NCBI RefSeq assembly: GCF_028649395.1
Contig: NZ_JAQSUW010000018.1
Span: forward strand, 1 to 64,000
Length of the DNA stretch: 64,000 nucleotides
Direction: 5' to 3'
Origin: Pseudomonas sp. Gutcm_11s
GTDB taxonomy: Bacteria > Pseudomonadota > Gammaproteobacteria > Pseudomonadales > Pseudomonadaceae
In this document: piece after piece, positions 45,728-55,311 of the stretch
How positions within the stretch are numbered: position 1 is the first letter of the stretch
Layout of the letters: every line of letters begins with the position of its first letter
Position numbers and translations under genes: made by a program
Notes under the pieces: model-generated
The model's database searches: none
Told to the model about the DNA's origin: nothing
The model's input: the letters and a program-made list of their open reading frames with translations, nothing else

Positions 45728-45782
45728 TGCCGCACTTTTTACCCAGCGTTTTTCATCGCGCTCTGTTTAGGGCTTCTTTCCC

Positions 45783-46820
45783 ATGTTCAAGAAACTGCGT
45801 GGCATGTTTTCCAGCGATCTGTCGATCGACCTGGGCACCGCCAATACCCTGATCTATGTCCGCGAGCGCGGCATCGTCCTCAACGAGCCGTCCGTGGTCG
45901 CCATTCGTAGCAGTGGCAACCAGAAATCCGTGGTCGCCGTCGGTACCGAAGCCAAGCGCATGCTGGGCCGTACCCCGGGCAACATCTCGGCCATCCGTCC
46001 GATGAAGGACGGCGTGATCGCCGACTTCAGCGTCTGCGAGAAGATGCTGCAGTACTTCATCAACAAGGTTCACGAGAACAGCTTCCTGCAGCCGTCGCCG
46101 CGCGTGCTGATCTGCGTGCCGTGCAAATCCACCCAGGTCGAGCGTCGCGCCATCCGCGAATCCGCCCTCGGTGCTGGTGCCCGTGAAGTGTTCCTGATCG
46201 AAGAGCCGATGGCCGCTGCCATCGGTGCCGGCCTGCCGGTCGAAGAGGCTCGCGGCTCGATGGTCGTCGATATCGGTGGTGGTACTACCGAAATCGCCCT
46301 GATCTCGCTGAACGGTGTGGTCTACGCCGAATCCGTACGCGTCGGTGGCGACCGCTTCGACGAAGCCATCATCACCTACGTGCGCCGCAACTACGGCTCG
46401 CTGATCGGCGAATCCACCGCCGAGCGCATCAAGCAGGAAATCGGCACCGCCTACGCCGGTGGCGAAGTCCGCGAAGTCGACGTGCGTGGCCGTAACCTGG
46501 CCGAAGGCGTACCGCGCAGCTTCACCCTGAACTCCAACGAAGTGCTGGAGGCTCTGCAGGAGTCCCTGGCGACCATCGTTCAGGCCGTGAAGAGCGCCCT
46601 GGAACAGTCCCCGCCGGAGCTGGCCTCCGACATCGCCGAGCGTGGCCTGGTGCTGACCGGTGGTGGCGCCCTGCTGCGCGACCTGGACAAGCTGCTGGCC
46701 CAGGAAACCGGCCTGCCGGTGATCGTCGCCGAGGACCCGCTGACCTGCGTGGCTCGTGGCGGTGGCCGTGCCCTGGAAATGATGGATCGCCACTCCATGG
46801 ACCTGCTGTCCACCGAGTGA
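45783..46820 (+). CDS. mreB: Rod-shape actin homologue MreB
   Basis: A 345-residue bacterial actin. ATP-binding motifs are DLSIDLGTANTLIYV (phosphate 1), MVVDIGGGTTEIALISL (phosphate 2) and LTGGGALLRDLDKLL (adenosine). It polymerises under the inner membrane and directs the elongasome. A hairpin with partial T-tract follows, so mreC and mreD may be transcribed at a lower level. Confidence 0.97.
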   Translation: MFKKLRGMFSSDLSIDLGTANTLIYVRERGIVLNEPSVVAIRSSGNQKSVVAVGTEAKRMLGRTPGNISAIRPMKDGVIADFSVCEKMLQYFINKVHENSFLQPSPRVLICVPCKSTQVERRAIRESALGAGAREVFLIEEPMAAAIGAGLPVEEARGSMVVDIGGGTTEIALISLNGVVYAESVRVGGDRFDEAIITYVRRNYGSLIGESTAERIKQEIGTAYAGGEVREVDVRGRNLAEGVPRSFTLNSNEVLEALQESLATIVQAVKSALEQSPPELASDIAERGLVLTGGGALLRDLDKLLAQETGLPVIVAEDPLTCVARGGGRALEMMDRHSMDLLSTE

Positions 46821-46839
46821 TGATTCCTGTGGTGAGCCG

Positions 46840-46868
46840 AAGCCGGAAGTGACCCTTCCGGCTTTGTG
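46840..46868 (+). terminator. Terminator/attenuator between mreB and mreC
   Basis: AAGCCGGAAG (46840-46849), loop TGACC, CTTCCGGCTT (46855-46864), then TGTGTTTT. This 10-bp stem should terminate part of mreB transcription. It overlaps a GTG at 46866 that might otherwise be read as the mreC start. Confidence 0.75.
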
Positions 46869-46898
46869 TTTTCTAGCTGTCAGCCGGGAGTAGCTGCC

Positions 46899-47921
46899 AT
46901 CAAACCGCTATTTGCCAAGGGACCTTCGCTGGGCGTACGACTGCTGGTGCTGGTCGTGCTTTCGGCCGTCTTGATGGTGGTGGATGCGCGTTTCGAAGTG
47001 CTCCAGCCGCTGCGCGCCCAGGTCGGCGTGATCACCGAGCCGGCCTACCGCCTGGCGCGCCTGCCGGTGACGCTGTGGGACGGCGTGACCCAGCAGTTCA
47101 CCAGCCGCAGCGAACTGTCGGCGGAGAACGAGAAGCTCAAGGCCGAGGCGCTGCTGATGCAGGGCCGCCTGCAGAAGCTGGCCACCCTCACCGAGCAGAA
47201 CGTGCGCCTGCGCGAGCTGCTCAACTCCGCCGCGCTGGTGGACGAGCGGGTGCTGGTCACCGAGCTGATCGGCGTCGACCCCAACCCCTTCACCCATCGC
47301 ATCCTCATCGACAAGGGCGAGCGTGACGGCGTGTTCCTCGGCCAGCCGGTGCTCGATGCCCGTGGCCTGATGGGTCAGGTGGTCGAGGTGATGCCCTATA
47401 CCGCGCGTGTCCTGCTGCTCACCGACACCAACCACAGCATCCCGGTGCAGGTGAACCGCAACGGCCTGCGCGCCATCGCCTCCGGCACCGGTAATCCGGA
47501 GCGCCTGGAGCTGCGCCACGTGGCCGACACGGCGGATATAAAGGAAGGCGATCTGCTGGTCAGCTCCGGCATGGGCCAGCGTTTCCCGGCCGGCTACCCG
47601 GTGGCCACGGTCAACGAGGTGGTGCACGACTCCGGCCAGCCCTTCGCCATCGTGCGCGCCGTCCCGACAGCGGCGCTCAACCGCAGCCGCTACATGCTGC
47701 TGGTGTTCACCGACGAACGGACCCCCGAGGAGCGTGCCACCGAGGCCGCCGAGGCACAGGAGGCGGCCGATCGTGAGGCCGCCGCCGACAGCCATGGCGC
47801 AACGGCGCAGCCTGCTCCCGCTGCAACCCCTGCTAACCCGCCGGCGCAACCCGCTCCGGCCGCACCGGCGGCCCAACCCGCTGCAACGCCGGCACCTGCC
47901 GCACCCCGGGAGAATCAGTGA
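46899..47921 (+). CDS. mreC: Rod-shape protein MreC (unusual start)
   Basis: About 340 residues: one N-terminal TM helix (GVRLLVLVVLSAVLMVVDARF), a coiled coil (SELSAENEKLKAEALLMQGRL), and the beta-rich MreC core (LITELIGVDPNPFTHRI-like, DARGLMGQVVEVMPYTARVLLLTD). A Pro/Ala tail of about 60 residues ends it. MreC links MreB to the periplasmic synthesis enzymes. No ATG, GTG or TTG suits: the only in-frame one upstream is GTG 46866, inside the terminator hairpin. GGGAG at 46886-46890 points to ATC 46899 (I-K-P-L-F), which I use provisionally. Its stop overlaps mreD by one base (TGATG). Confidence 0.88.
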   Translation: MKPLFAKGPSLGVRLLVLVVLSAVLMVVDARFEVLQPLRAQVGVITEPAYRLARLPVTLWDGVTQQFTSRSELSAENEKLKAEALLMQGRLQKLATLTEQNVRLRELLNSAALVDERVLVTELIGVDPNPFTHRILIDKGERDGVFLGQPVLDARGLMGQVVEVMPYTARVLLLTDTNHSIPVQVNRNGLRAIASGTGNPERLELRHVADTADIKEGDLLVSSGMGQRFPAGYPVATVNEVVHDSGQPFAIVRAVPTAALNRSRYMLLVFTDERTPEERATEAAEAQEAADREAAADSHGATAQPAPAATPANPPAQPAPAAPAAQPAATPAPAAPRENQ

Positions 47922-48409
47922 TGGTCCAGGTCAGAGCGCGCAATGCCTGGGTGATCTGGGCCAGTCTGATCCTCGCACTGCTGCTCAGCGTCGCGCCCAT
48001 GCCGCAGTTCATGGAAGTCGGCCGCCCGCTGTGGGTGGCCCTGTTCCTGTCCTACTGGGCGTTGTCCCTGCCGCATCGCATCGGCATGGTGAGCGCCTGG
48101 TGTCTGGGACTGGTGCAGGACGTGCTGTTCGGCACGCTGCTCGGGCAGAACGCGCTGATCCTCACCCTGATCATCTTCCTGGTGCTGTCGCTGCAGCGCC
48201 GCCTGCAGATGTTCCCCATGTGGCAGCAGAGCCTGGTGCTGCTGGTGGTGCTCGGTATCGCCCAGCTGGTACAGCTGTGGCTCAACGCCCTCACCGGCAA
48301 CCGCCCGCCGACCCTGGCCTTCGTGCTGCCGGCGCTGATCAGCGCCTTGCTCTGGCCCTGGGTGTTCGCCATCCTGCGTGGGCTGCAACAGCGTTTCGCC
48401 ATTCGCTGA
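47921..48409 (+). CDS. mreD: Rod-shape protein MreD
   Basis: A 162-residue inner-membrane protein with about five TM helices (WVIWASLILALLLSVAPMP; LWVALFLSYWALSLPHRIGM; LILTLIIFLVLSLQRRL). VQDVLFGTLLGQNAL is the conserved MreD segment. It completes MreBCD. The ATG overlaps the mreC stop; a GTG one codon earlier is possible. Confidence 0.93.
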   Translation: MVQVRARNAWVIWASLILALLLSVAPMPQFMEVGRPLWVALFLSYWALSLPHRIGMVSAWCLGLVQDVLFGTLLGQNALILTLIIFLVLSLQRRLQMFPMWQQSLVLLVVLGIAQLVQLWLNALTGNRPPTLAFVLPALISALLWPWVFAILRGLQQRFAIR

Positions 48410-48441
48410 CACGCCATCCCACCTGACCCGGAGACCTCAGC

Positions 48442-49026
48442 ATGGCCACGCTTCACCTGGCTTCGGGTTCCCCCCGCCGGCGCGAGTTGCTGGCGCAGGT
48501 CGGCGTGCCCTTCGTCACGCTAATCGCCTCGATTGATGAAACGGCCTTGCCCGATGAGCCTGCCGAGCGCTATGTAGAGCGCCTGGCTCGGGAAAAGGCG
48601 CTGGCCGGGCTGGCCTCGTTGCCGGCTGCTGCCGATGCCGTGGTGCTGGGTGCGGACACCGCCGTGGTGCTCGATGGGCGCATTCTCGGCAAGCCGCTGG
48701 ATCGCGCCGATGCGCTGGCCACCCTGGCCGCCCTGTCCGGCCGTGAGCATCAGGTGCTGACTGCCGTGGCGCTGGTCGCCGGGCAGAGGGTCGAGTCGCG
48801 GGTGGTGGCCAGTCGCGTGCGCTTTCGGGCGCTGCGCGCTGGCGAAGCGGAAGCCTACTGGGCGACCGGCGAGCCATGCGACAAGGCGGGCGGCTATGGT
48901 ATCCAGGGGCTGGCGGCGGTGTTCGTCAGCCAGCTCGAGGGCAGTTATTCGGCCGTGGTCGGCCTGCCGCTGTGCGAAACCGTACAGCTGCTGGAGGAGT
49001 TCGGGATTTCGTGCTGGCAGGTCTGA
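48442..49026 (+). CDS. Maf-family nucleotide pyrophosphatase
   Basis: A 194-residue Maf/YhdE protein: LHLASGSPRRRELLAQVGV, VVLGADTAVVLDGRILGKP, TGEPCDKAGGYGIQGLAAVF. This family hydrolyses non-canonical or modified NTPs (dTTP/UTP group) and is linked to septum inhibition. It has GGAG 8 nt before the ATG. It commonly sits between mreD and rng in gammaproteobacteria, as here. Confidence 0.92.
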   Translation: MATLHLASGSPRRRELLAQVGVPFVTLIASIDETALPDEPAERYVERLAREKALAGLASLPAAADAVVLGADTAVVLDGRILGKPLDRADALATLAALSGREHQVLTAVALVAGQRVESRVVASRVRFRALRAGEAEAYWATGEPCDKAGGYGIQGLAAVFVSQLEGSYSAVVGLPLCETVQLLEEFGISCWQV

Positions 49027-49098
49027 CCTGCCGGCCCACAGATAGTCAGTAGTGGCAGCGGCCCCTGGCCAGCAGTCGCGACGCGCAGAGTAGGACGC

Positions 49099-50556
49099 AT
49101 GAGCGAAGAGATCCTGATCAACATCACGCCGATGGAGTCGCGCGTGGCGGTGGTGGAAAACGGTGTGCTGCAGGAGGTGCATGTCGAGCGCACCCAGAAG
49201 CGCGGCATCGTCGGCAACATCTACAAGGGCAAGGTCGTGCGGGTGTTGCCGGGCATGCAGGCGGCCTTCATCGACATCGGCCTGGAGCGCGCGGCGTTCA
49301 TCCATGCGGCGGAAATCTCCACCCGTGAAGGCAGTGCGGTGGAGTCCATCGGCGCCCTGGTCCACGAGGGCCAGAGCCTGATAGTCCAGGTGACCAAGGA
49401 CCCGATCGGCACCAAGGGCGCGCGCCTGACCACCCACCTGTCCATCCCCTCGCGCTATCTGGTGTACATGCCGCGCACCGCGCACGTCGGCATCTCGCTG
49501 AAGATCGAGGACGAGGCCGAGCGCGAGCGCCTCAAGCAGGTTGTGACCGACTGCGTGGCCGCCGAAGGCATCGAGGAAGTTGGTGGTTTCATCCTGCGTA
49601 CCGCGGCGGAAGGCGCCGGTGCCGACGAGATCCTGGTCGATATCCGCTACCTGCGCCGCCTGTGGGAACAGATCGCCGCACAGATGAAGACCGCGCCGAC
49701 GCCCTCGGTGATCTACGAGGACCTGTCCCTGGCCCTGCGTACCCTGCGCGACCTGGTCAACCCGAAGATCGAGAAGATCCGCATCGACTCGCGGGAGACC
49801 TTCGGCAAGATCACCCAGTTCGTCGACGAGCTGATGCCGGAGATCGCCGACCGCCTGGAGCACTATCCCGGCGAGCGGCCGATCTTCGACCTGTACGGCG
49901 TCGAGGACGAGATTCAGCGTGCCCTGGAGCGCAAGGTGCCGCTCAAGTCCGGCGGCTACCTGGTGGTGGACCCGGCCGAGGCGATGACCACGGTGGACGT
50001 CAACACCGGAGCCTTCGTCGGCCACCGCACCCTCGAAGAGACCATCTTCAAGACCAACCTCGAGGCGGCCACCGCGATCGCCCGCCAGCTGCGCCTGCGC
50101 AACATCGGCGGGATCATCATCATCGACTTCATCGACATGGAAGATGAAGAGCACCAGCGCCAGGTGCTGCGCACCCTGGAGAAACAGCTGGAGCGCGACC
50201 ACGCCAAGACCAACATCATCGGCATCACCGAGCTGGGCCTGGTGCAGATGACCCGCAAGCGCACCCGCGAGAGCCTCGAGCAGGTGCTGTGCGAGCCGTG
50301 CAGCGCCTGCCAGGGCCGCGGCAAGCTGAAGACGCCGGAGACCATCTGCTACGAGATCTTCCGCGAGATCCTGCGCGAGGCCCGTGCCTACCAGGCCGAG
50401 GGCTATCTGGTGCTGGCCAACCAGAAGGTGGTCGACCGCCTGCTCGACGAGGAGTCGGGCAATGTCGCCGACCTGGAGGCCTTCATCGGGCGCACCATCA
50501 AGTTCCAGGTAGAGAGTATGTATTCCCAGGAGCAGTACGATGTCGTGCTGCTCTGA
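49099..50556 (+). CDS. rng: Ribonuclease G
   Basis: A 485-residue RNase E/G family endoribonuclease. The N-terminal S1 domain is RGIVGNIYKGKVVRVLPGMQAAFIDIG. 5'-sensor and catalytic DNase-I-like domains follow (TVDVNTGAFVGHRTLEETIF; GIIIIDFIDMEDEEHQRQV), with Asp residues of both motifs for Mg2+. The Zn-link is C-E-P-C-S-A-C. It matures 16S rRNA 5' ends and degrades mRNA. It lacks the long C-terminal scaffold of RNase E, as expected for RNase G. Confidence 0.95.
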   Translation: MSEEILINITPMESRVAVVENGVLQEVHVERTQKRGIVGNIYKGKVVRVLPGMQAAFIDIGLERAAFIHAAEISTREGSAVESIGALVHEGQSLIVQVTKDPIGTKGARLTTHLSIPSRYLVYMPRTAHVGISLKIEDEAERERLKQVVTDCVAAEGIEEVGGFILRTAAEGAGADEILVDIRYLRRLWEQIAAQMKTAPTPSVIYEDLSLALRTLRDLVNPKIEKIRIDSRETFGKITQFVDELMPEIADRLEHYPGERPIFDLYGVEDEIQRALERKVPLKSGGYLVVDPAEAMTTVDVNTGAFVGHRTLEETIFKTNLEAATAIARQLRLRNIGGIIIIDFIDMEDEEHQRQVLRTLEKQLERDHAKTNIIGITELGLVQMTRKRTRESLEQVLCEPCSACQGRGKLKTPETICYEIFREILREARAYQAEGYLVLANQKVVDRLLDEESGNVADLEAFIGRTIKFQVESMYSQEQYDVVLL

Positions 50557-50575
50557 GCCGGGGCGCTGAAGGTCG

Positions 50576-53500
50576 ATGCTCGCCAGCCTGCTGAGCAGAT
50601 TGCTGCGCTGGGGACTGGGGCTCTGTGCCCTGGTGCTGGTGCTGGCCGCGCTTTACGTCAGCCTGGGGCGCCAGCTGGTGCCGCTGGTTGCCGAGTACCG
50701 TGACGAGGTGCAGGCGCGCGCCGCCAATGCGCTGAACATGCCGCTGTCGATCGGCAGCCTGGAAGGCAGCTGGCAAGGCCTGTCGCCGGTGCTCACCGCG
50801 CACGACGTGCTGCTCGGCGAGGGCGACAGTGCCGTGCGCCTGGACCAGGTGCGTGTGGTACCGGCGGTGCTCGACAGCCTGCTGGCGCGCCAGCCGCGCC
50901 TGGCCAACCTGCAGGTCGAGGGGCTGCAGCTCAGTCTGCACGAGGATGCCGAAGGGCACTGGGCGGTCGAGGGACTGCCGCAGCGCGACCCGGCCAGGCC
51001 GCTGGACCCGCAGCGCCTGATCGACGGCCTGAAGATGGTGCGCAAGGTCTCCCTGCTCGGCAGCCAGCTCACGTTCGAACCGCAGGGCGGCGAACCGCTC
51101 AGCCTCACCTACATCGACATCACGCTGCGCAGCGGCAAGGTGCGCCAGCGCCTGGACGGCCGCCTGCGTCTGCCGGACGGCCAGCCTCTGACCTTCAACC
51201 TGCAGGTGCGCCTGGCGCCCAAGGACTGGCGCGCGAGCCGTGCCGAGGCCTATCTGAGCCTGCCGCAGAGCGACTGGGCGGCCTGGTTGCCGAAGAAGCT
51301 GATGCGCGACTGGAGCCTGAGCAAGGCCCAGGCTGGCGGCGAGTTCTGGCTGGACTGGGCCGATGGCGCCGTGCAGCGGGGCGCCGCCCGCCTGCATGCG
51401 CCGGAAGTGCGTGGCGCCTTCGCCCAGCGTGCGCCGGTCGAGGTCGACGATCTCGGTCTGAGTGCCTATTTCGAGCGCCGCGACGATGGCTTCGATCTTC
51501 TTGTCGACGCCCTGGCCCTGAGCCTGGGCGAGACCCGCTGGGGTGAAGTGCAGCTGGCCCTGCGCCAGCAGCTGGATGCCCAGGGCCAGGTCGAGCGCTG
51601 GCGGCTGAGTGCCGATCATCTCGACCTGACGCCGCTGACCCCGGTGCTGCAGGCGCTGGCGCCGTTGCCGGAAAAGGCCGCGGAGGCGCTGGGCGCGCTG
51701 CACCCGCGGGGCGACCTGCGCAATCTGCAGATCGATTACCTGCCGCAGCTGACCGACGCCAAGCGCGTGCAGTTCTCGGTCAACCTGGAGAAGGTCGGCA
51801 TCGGCGCCTGGAACGGGATTCCCGCGGCGGAGAATGTCAGCGGCAGTGTGCGTGGCGATCTCGGTGGTGGTGAAGGCTTGATGGCCAGCGAGAATTTCGG
51901 CCTGCACTTCCCCAACCTGTTCCCCGAGATGTGGCACTACCGCCAGGCCGGCGCCACCCTGCGCTGGCAGCTCACCGACGAGGCCTTCACCCTCTATAGC
52001 CCCTACCTGCAGGTGGAAGGCGATGAGGGGCATGTCGCCGGCGACTTCATGGTGCGGCTGATGAAGGACCCGGCGCTGGAGGACTACATGGACCTGCGCG
52101 TCGGCCTGAAGGACGGCAACGCCTTGCCGGCCAAGAAGTATCTGCCGACCCGTTCGCCCGGCCTCAGCCCGGCCCTGGCCGAGTGGCTGCAGACGGCAAT
52201 TCGCGCCGGGCACATCGAAGATGGCTGGTTCCAGTACCAGGGCTCGCTGGCCAAGGGCGCCGAAGATGCGGCGCGCAGCATCAGCCTGTATTTCCAGGTG
52301 GATGGCGCCGAACTGGCCTTCCAGCCGGGTTGGCCGGCACTGCGTGAGGCCCGTGGCGAGGTACTGATCGAGGACGATGGCGTCGATGTACGGGTGCCCG
52401 AGGGTGTAATACTCGACAGCCGAGTGCGTGAGGTGACGGCCAATATTCCCAAGGCGGCCCACGGCCAGCCGCCACGCATGGCGCTGGATGGCGAACTGGA
52501 GAGCAGCCTGCCGGATGCGCTGAAGATTCTCCAGGAGGCGCCCATCGGCACGGCCGAGATCTTCGCCGGCTGGCAAGGCCAGGGGCCGCTGAGTGGCAAG
52601 CTGAAGCTCGACATTCCACTGGCCAAGGGCCCGAAGCCCCAGGTGCAGGTGGACTTCGCCACCGAAGGCGCGCAGCTGCAGATCGCCACGCCCAAGCTGG
52701 CGCTCAGCCAGCTCAAGGGCGCTTTCCGCTTCAACACCGCATCCGGCCTCAGTTCGCCGGATATCCGCGCTCAGGTGTTGGGGCATGCGGTGCGTGGCCG
52801 CGCCCTGGCCGAGGGCGCGCGCGGTACCGGGCGCACGCGCATCGAGGCCAGCGGCAAGATTCCGCTGGCCCAACTGACCGGTTGGCTCGGTGTGACCCAG
52901 GCGCTGCCGCTCAAGGGCGAGATTCCCTACAAGCTGAACCTGGCGCTGGACGGCAGTGACAGCCAGCTGCGCATCGAATCCGATCTCAAGGGCCTTGCCG
53001 TGGAGCTGCCGGCGCCCTTCGCCAAGGCTGCCAACGAGACCCGCAACACCAGCTGGCGCATGACCCTACAAGGCGCGGAGCGGCGCTACTGGCTGGACTA
53101 CGGCAACGTGGCCAGCCTGGCCCTGGCTGCTGCACCGGGGCAGACCCTGCAGGGGCGTGGTGAGCTGCGCCTGGGCGGTGACCCCGCGAAGCTGCCGTCG
53201 GACGCGGGATTGCGCGTGAACGGACGCTTGGCCGAGCTGGACTGGAATGCCTGGCAAACGGCGGCCAAGCCCTACGTGAGCCTGGCCGGCGATGGCCAGA
53301 ATCGCCAATTCTTCCGTGGCGCCGACCTGGCCATCGGCCGCTTCAACGGTTTCGGTACCCAGGTCGACAATCTCGGCGTCAAGCTGGCCCGGGCCCAGGC
53401 GGGCTGGCAGCTGGACCTCAGCAGCGCGTTGCTGGAGGGCAGCATCGGCCTGCCGGATGCGGCAGGTGCGCCGATCGACATCAACCTGGCGCGTCTGAGC

Positions 53501-54412
53501 TTCCCGCCGGCCGAGCCACACAAGGCCGCCGAGACGGAGCCAGAGCCGGACAAGCCCGACCTGCTCGGCGCCGTCGACCCACGGCAGATTCCCGCCCTCG
53601 ACGTGCGCATCGCCAAGGTCATGCAGGGTGATGCGCTGGTCGGTGCCTGGTCGTTCAAGGCCCGGCCGACGCCCCAGGGCGCGCGTTTCAGCGAGCTGAA
53701 CCTCGATCTCAAGGGTCTCAAGCTGGGCGGCGAAATGGGCTGGGAGGGCGCGCCGGGGGCCAGCAGCAGCTGGTACAAGGGGCGCATCGAGGGCAAGAAC
53801 CTGGCTGATGTGCTCAGTGCCTGGGACTATGCGCCGAGCGCCACCAGCGAACGCTTCCGCCTGGATGTCGATGGTCGCTGGCCGGGCTCGCCGGCCTGGT
53901 TCGGCCTCAAGCGTTTCTCCGGCAGCCTCGACGCCAGCCTGCGCAAGGGCCAGTTCGTCGAAGTGCAGGGCTCGGCCTCGGCTCTGCGGGTCTTCGGCCT
54001 GCTCAACTTCAACTCGATCAGCCGCCGCCTGCGCCTGGACTTCTCCGACCTGCTCGGCAAGGGCTTCAGCTATGACACCACCAAGACCCTGCTGGTCGGC
54101 CAGAACGGCGTGTTCGACACTCGCGAGCCGCTGCGCGTGGTTGGCCCCTCCAGCACCATGGAGATGAACGGCCAGCTGGACATGGCGCGCAACCAGATCG
54201 ATGCGAGCCTGCTGGTGACCCTGCCGGTGACCAACAACCTGCCGCTGGCGGCACTGATCGTCGGCGCGCCAGCGATAGGCGGTGCGCTGTTCGTTGCCGA
54301 CAAGTTGCTGGGCGACCGTGTCGCCCGCTTCGCCAGCGTGCAGTACAAGGTCAGCGGCCCCTGGCACGACCCCGAGATCACCTTCGACAAGCCGTTCGAG
54401 AAGCCGCGCTGA
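50576..54412 (+). CDS. yhdP: AsmA-like envelope protein YhdP
   Basis: A 1278-residue inner-membrane-anchored periplasmic protein. One N-terminal helix (LLRWGLGLCALVLVLAALYVSL) is followed by AsmA-like beta-groove repeats: MPLSIGSLEGSWQGLSPVLTA, LDQVRVVPAVLDSLLARQP and near the C-terminus LLNFNSISRRLRLDFSDL and AALIVGAPAIGGALFVADKLLGD. YhdP-type proteins carry phospholipids between inner and outer membranes. Gap of 19 nt after rng. Confidence 0.92.
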   Translation: MLASLLSRLLRWGLGLCALVLVLAALYVSLGRQLVPLVAEYRDEVQARAANALNMPLSIGSLEGSWQGLSPVLTAHDVLLGEGDSAVRLDQVRVVPAVLDSLLARQPRLANLQVEGLQLSLHEDAEGHWAVEGLPQRDPARPLDPQRLIDGLKMVRKVSLLGSQLTFEPQGGEPLSLTYIDITLRSGKVRQRLDGRLRLPDGQPLTFNLQVRLAPKDWRASRAEAYLSLPQSDWAAWLPKKLMRDWSLSKAQAGGEFWLDWADGAVQRGAARLHAPEVRGAFAQRAPVEVDDLGLSAYFERRDDGFDLLVDALALSLGETRWGEVQLALRQQLDAQGQVERWRLSADHLDLTPLTPVLQALAPLPEKAAEALGALHPRGDLRNLQIDYLPQLTDAKRVQFSVNLEKVGIGAWNGIPAAENVSGSVRGDLGGGEGLMASENFGLHFPNLFPEMWHYRQAGATLRWQLTDEAFTLYSPYLQVEGDEGHVAGDFMVRLMKDPALEDYMDLRVGLKDGNALPAKKYLPTRSPGLSPALAEWLQTAIRAGHIEDGWFQYQGSLAKGAEDAARSISLYFQVDGAELAFQPGWPALREARGEVLIEDDGVDVRVPEGVILDSRVREVTANIPKAAHGQPPRMALDGELESSLPDALKILQEAPIGTAEIFAGWQGQGPLSGKLKLDIPLAKGPKPQVQVDFATEGAQLQIATPKLALSQLKGAFRFNTASGLSSPDIRAQVLGHAVRGRALAEGARGTGRTRIEASGKIPLAQLTGWLGVTQALPLKGEIPYKLNLALDGSDSQLRIESDLKGLAVELPAPFAKAANETRNTSWRMTLQGAERRYWLDYGNVASLALAAAPGQTLQGRGELRLGGDPAKLPSDAGLRVNGRLAELDWNAWQTAAKPYVSLAGDGQNRQFFRGADLAIGRFNGFGTQVDNLGVKLARAQAGWQLDLSSALLEGSIGLPDAAGAPIDINLARLSFPPAEPHKAAETEPEPDKPDLLGAVDPRQIPALDVRIAKVMQGDALVGAWSFKARPTPQGARFSELNLDLKGLKLGGEMGWEGAPGASSSWYKGRIEGKNLADVLSAWDYAPSATSERFRLDVDGRWPGSPAWFGLKRFSGSLDASLRKGQFVEVQGSASALRVFGLLNFNSISRRLRLDFSDLLGKGFSYDTTKTLLVGQNGVFDTREPLRVVGPSSTMEMNGQLDMARNQIDASLLVTLPVTNNLPLAALIVGAPAIGGALFVADKLLGDRVARFASVQYKVSGPWHDPEITFDKPFEKPR

Positions 54413-54456
54413 GTGACTTGCGGTAGCATGCAGGTAATCACCGGACGGAAGCTTCC

Positions 54457-55311
54457 ATGTCCCTCGCCGTAATCCAGATGGTCAGCCAGGACGATGTCCT
54501 GGCCAACCTCTCCGCCGCTCGTCGCCTGCTGCAGCAGGCCGCCGAGTCCGGCGCGCGGCTCGCCGTGCTGCCGGAAAACTTCGCCGCCATGGGCCGCCGC
54601 GACCTCGCCGCTCTCGGTCGCGCCGAGGCCGAGGGGCACGGCCCGATCCTGCCCTGGTTGAAATGCACCGCCCGCGACCTCAGCTTGTGGATAGTGGCCG
54701 GCACCATTGCGCTGCCACCGGAGGGCAAGGCCGACGCCAAGGCGCACGCCTGCTCGCTGCTGATCGATAACCAGGGCCAGTGCGCGGCGCGCTACGACAA
54801 GCTGCACCTGTTCGATGTCGACGTGGCCGATGCCCGCGGCCGTTATCGCGAGTCGGATGACTTCGCCTTCGGCGAGCGGGTAGTGGTGGCCGATACGCCG
54901 GTCGGCAAGCTCGGCCTGACGGTATGCTACGACCTGCGTTTCCCCGAGCTGTACAGCCGGTTGCGCGAGGCCGGTGCCGAGCTGATCAGCGCCCCGGCGG
55001 CGTTCACCGCCGTCACCGGCGAGGCCCACTGGCAGGTGCTGACCCGCGCCCGTGCCATCGAGACCCAGTGTTACGTGCTGGCGGCGGGGCAGGGTGGCAG
55101 CCATCCGGGAGGCCGCGAGACCTTTGGCCACTCGGCGATCATCGACCCCTGGGGCCGCGTGCTGGCCGAGCAGCCCTTTGGCGAGGCCGTGCTGCTGGCC
55201 AGCCGCGATGCGGCCGAGCAGGACGCGATCCGCCAGCGTATGCCGGTGGCCCGCCACAGAAGATTCATCGCGCCCGAGCAACCGGCTCCGGCGCCAACGG
55301 AGCAGTCATGA
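54457..55311 (+). CDS. Carbon-nitrogen hydrolase (nitrilase family)
   Basis: A 284-residue nitrilase-superfamily amidase. The Glu-Lys-Cys triad is in LAVLPENFAAMG, CAARYDKLHLFDVD and LGLTVCYDLRFPELYSRLR. The sequence is of the Nit1/Nit2 type, which includes deaminated-glutathione amidases; that substrate is a family-based guess. Its stop overlaps tldD by ATGA. Confidence 0.88.
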   Translation: MSLAVIQMVSQDDVLANLSAARRLLQQAAESGARLAVLPENFAAMGRRDLAALGRAEAEGHGPILPWLKCTARDLSLWIVAGTIALPPEGKADAKAHACSLLIDNQGQCAARYDKLHLFDVDVADARGRYRESDDFAFGERVVVADTPVGKLGLTVCYDLRFPELYSRLREAGAELISAPAAFTAVTGEAHWQVLTRARAIETQCYVLAAGQGGSHPGGRETFGHSAIIDPWGRVLAEQPFGEAVLLASRDAAEQDAIRQRMPVARHRRFIAPEQPAPAPTEQS

